Below are positions 63,320-64,000 of a stretch of 64,000 bases of DNA, one piece after another (the stretch's first letter is position 1; each line of letters starts with the position of its first letter). A program made the position numbers and the translations under genes. The notes beneath the pieces were generated by a model that had not been told where the DNA came from, did not search any database, and saw only the letters and a program-made list of their open reading frames with translations. Source of the stretch: Psychroflexus aestuariivivens (lineage in GTDB: Bacteria; Bacteroidota; Bacteroidia; Flavobacteriales; Flavobacteriaceae); the NCBI RefSeq assembly GCF_004010055.1, contig NZ_RQVT01000051.1, positions 1-64,000 of the forward strand, in the 5' to 3' direction.

Positions 63320-64000
63320 ATGTACACGAAATTTAAATTATTATTATTATCTATTATTTTGGTAGGTGTTTCTTGTAAAAATGAAACTAAAAAACCTTCA
63401 GAAGAAAATGAAAATCAGACTGAAGAACAAATAAATCTCAAAGAAGAAAAGAAGTCAAAATTTGAAGGTAGAGAAGTAACTTATGAAACAGATTCTACAA
63501 TTATGCGTGGCTATGTGGCTTACGATGAAATCAACGAGGAGAAGCGTCCGGGAATTCTAGTAGTACATGAATGGTGGGGACATGACGATTATGCAAGAAA
63601 GCGTGCAGATGATTTAGCAAAACTGGGTTATGTCGCTTTAGCGGTCGATATGTACGGCAATGGCAAACAAGTGAATCACCCCAAAGAAGCTATGAAATTT
63701 TCTAGTAATGTGATGCAAAATTTCGATGTTGCTAAAGTACGCTTTAATGCAGCTATGGAATTATTGAAATCTCATAAATATGTAGATGATAACAAAATTT
63801 CTGCGGTCGGATTCTGTTTTGGAGGTAGTGTTGCTTTGGCTATGGCAAATAGTGGAAGTGATTTAGATGCAGTTGCAGCATTTCATAGCGGTATTGAATT
63901 ACCTGTAATGCCAAATGAAGATTTGAAAGCTAGAATTTTGGTTCAGAATGGGGCAGAAGATGCCATGATTACAGATGAACAAGAAGAAAAATTCAAGTCT
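63320..64000 (+). CDS. Dienelactone hydrolase-family lipoprotein (partial, runs off the window)
   Basis: The first 227 residues of an alpha/beta hydrolase are visible. The signal peptide ends in the lipobox GVSC, followed by a charged linker with many E and K. The hydrolase domain shows GILVVHEWWGHDDYARKRADDLAKLGYVALAVDMYG and the nucleophile motif GFCFGG, where cysteine replaces serine as in dienelactone hydrolases. QNGAEDAMI holds the likely catalytic aspartate; the histidine is beyond the window edge. Anchoring of this family to the envelope is common in Bacteroidota. The substrate is unknown. Confidence 0.9.
   Translation, partial: MYTKFKLLLLSIILVGVSCKNETKKPSEENENQTEEQINLKEEKKSKFEGREVTYETDSTIMRGYVAYDEINEEKRPGILVVHEWWGHDDYARKRADDLAKLGYVALAVDMYGNGKQVNHPKEAMKFSSNVMQNFDVAKVRFNAAMELLKSHKYVDDNKISAVGFCFGGSVALAMANSGSDLDAVAAFHSGIELPVMPNEDLKARILVQNGAEDAMITDEQEEKFKS

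Overview
The window looks like chromosomal DNA of a marine member of the Flavobacteriaceae (Bacteroidota). Reasons: AT-rich DNA; a green-type DTE proteorhodopsin with a divergent Blh carotene cleavage enzyme; many family-typical proteins (DUF4294, DUF2452, DUF2490, FISUMP and small lipoproteins); a short 288-residue primary sigma factor; and -10 boxes of the TAnnTTTG type in front of several genes. I do not name the genus. I saw no rRNA, tRNA, CRISPR array or prophage.

Layout. 1-5200 is an accessory strip: three lipoprotein genes (the first frameshifted), each preceded by a similar 18-20 bp motif ending in CCGTTG or CTGTTG that resembles the right arm of an integron-type attC site, plus an IS110-family transposase whose downstream flank folds into hairpins. 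5221-7004 is the light-driven module: proteorhodopsin and blh, divergent. 7001-9959 is an iron-complex or cobalamin-type ABC importer. 10090-16365 is an RND efflux operon (GbsR/MarR regulator, MFP, RND pump, OMF) with a clear palindrome in its promoter. 16437-20455 holds Nudix, thioesterase, DUF3817, galE, a GT2 transferase and an SDR. 20456-22873 is a small accessory islet. 22874-32337 is mostly core metabolism: M42 peptidase, DUF4294, AmtB with PII, thioesterase, RmuC, peptide-binding lipoprotein, MtaB and a 1-Cys peroxiredoxin.

32373-36708 is a four-gene minus-strand cluster of secreted or membrane proteins with MORN repeats and a DUF2490 barrel-like protein; its function is unknown. 36928-40285 is a translationally coupled trio (RimK-like ATP-grasp, GCS2-type carboxylate-amine ligase, N-formylglutamate-amidohydrolase-like hydrolase) that looks like a small amide or peptide biosynthesis operon. 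40364-47479 holds a small membrane protein, DinB, EttA and topoisomerase IV (parE, parC). 47496-49794 holds a lipoprotein, an XRE regulator and a divergent M14 carboxypeptidase with repeated GTTTAC-N4-GTAAAC sites between them. 49885-63291 is housekeeping: Lrp, YebC, helicase, VTT protein, MFS, MscS, PBP1, SDR, RpoD, AhpD-like, FKBP and DUF2452. A dienelactone hydrolase lipoprotein runs off the right edge.

The best candidates for undescribed biology are the attC-like lipoprotein cassettes with their IS110 neighbour, the ATP-grasp/GCS2/NFGase operon, the MORN/DUF2490 envelope cluster, and the XRE-M14 regulatory pair.
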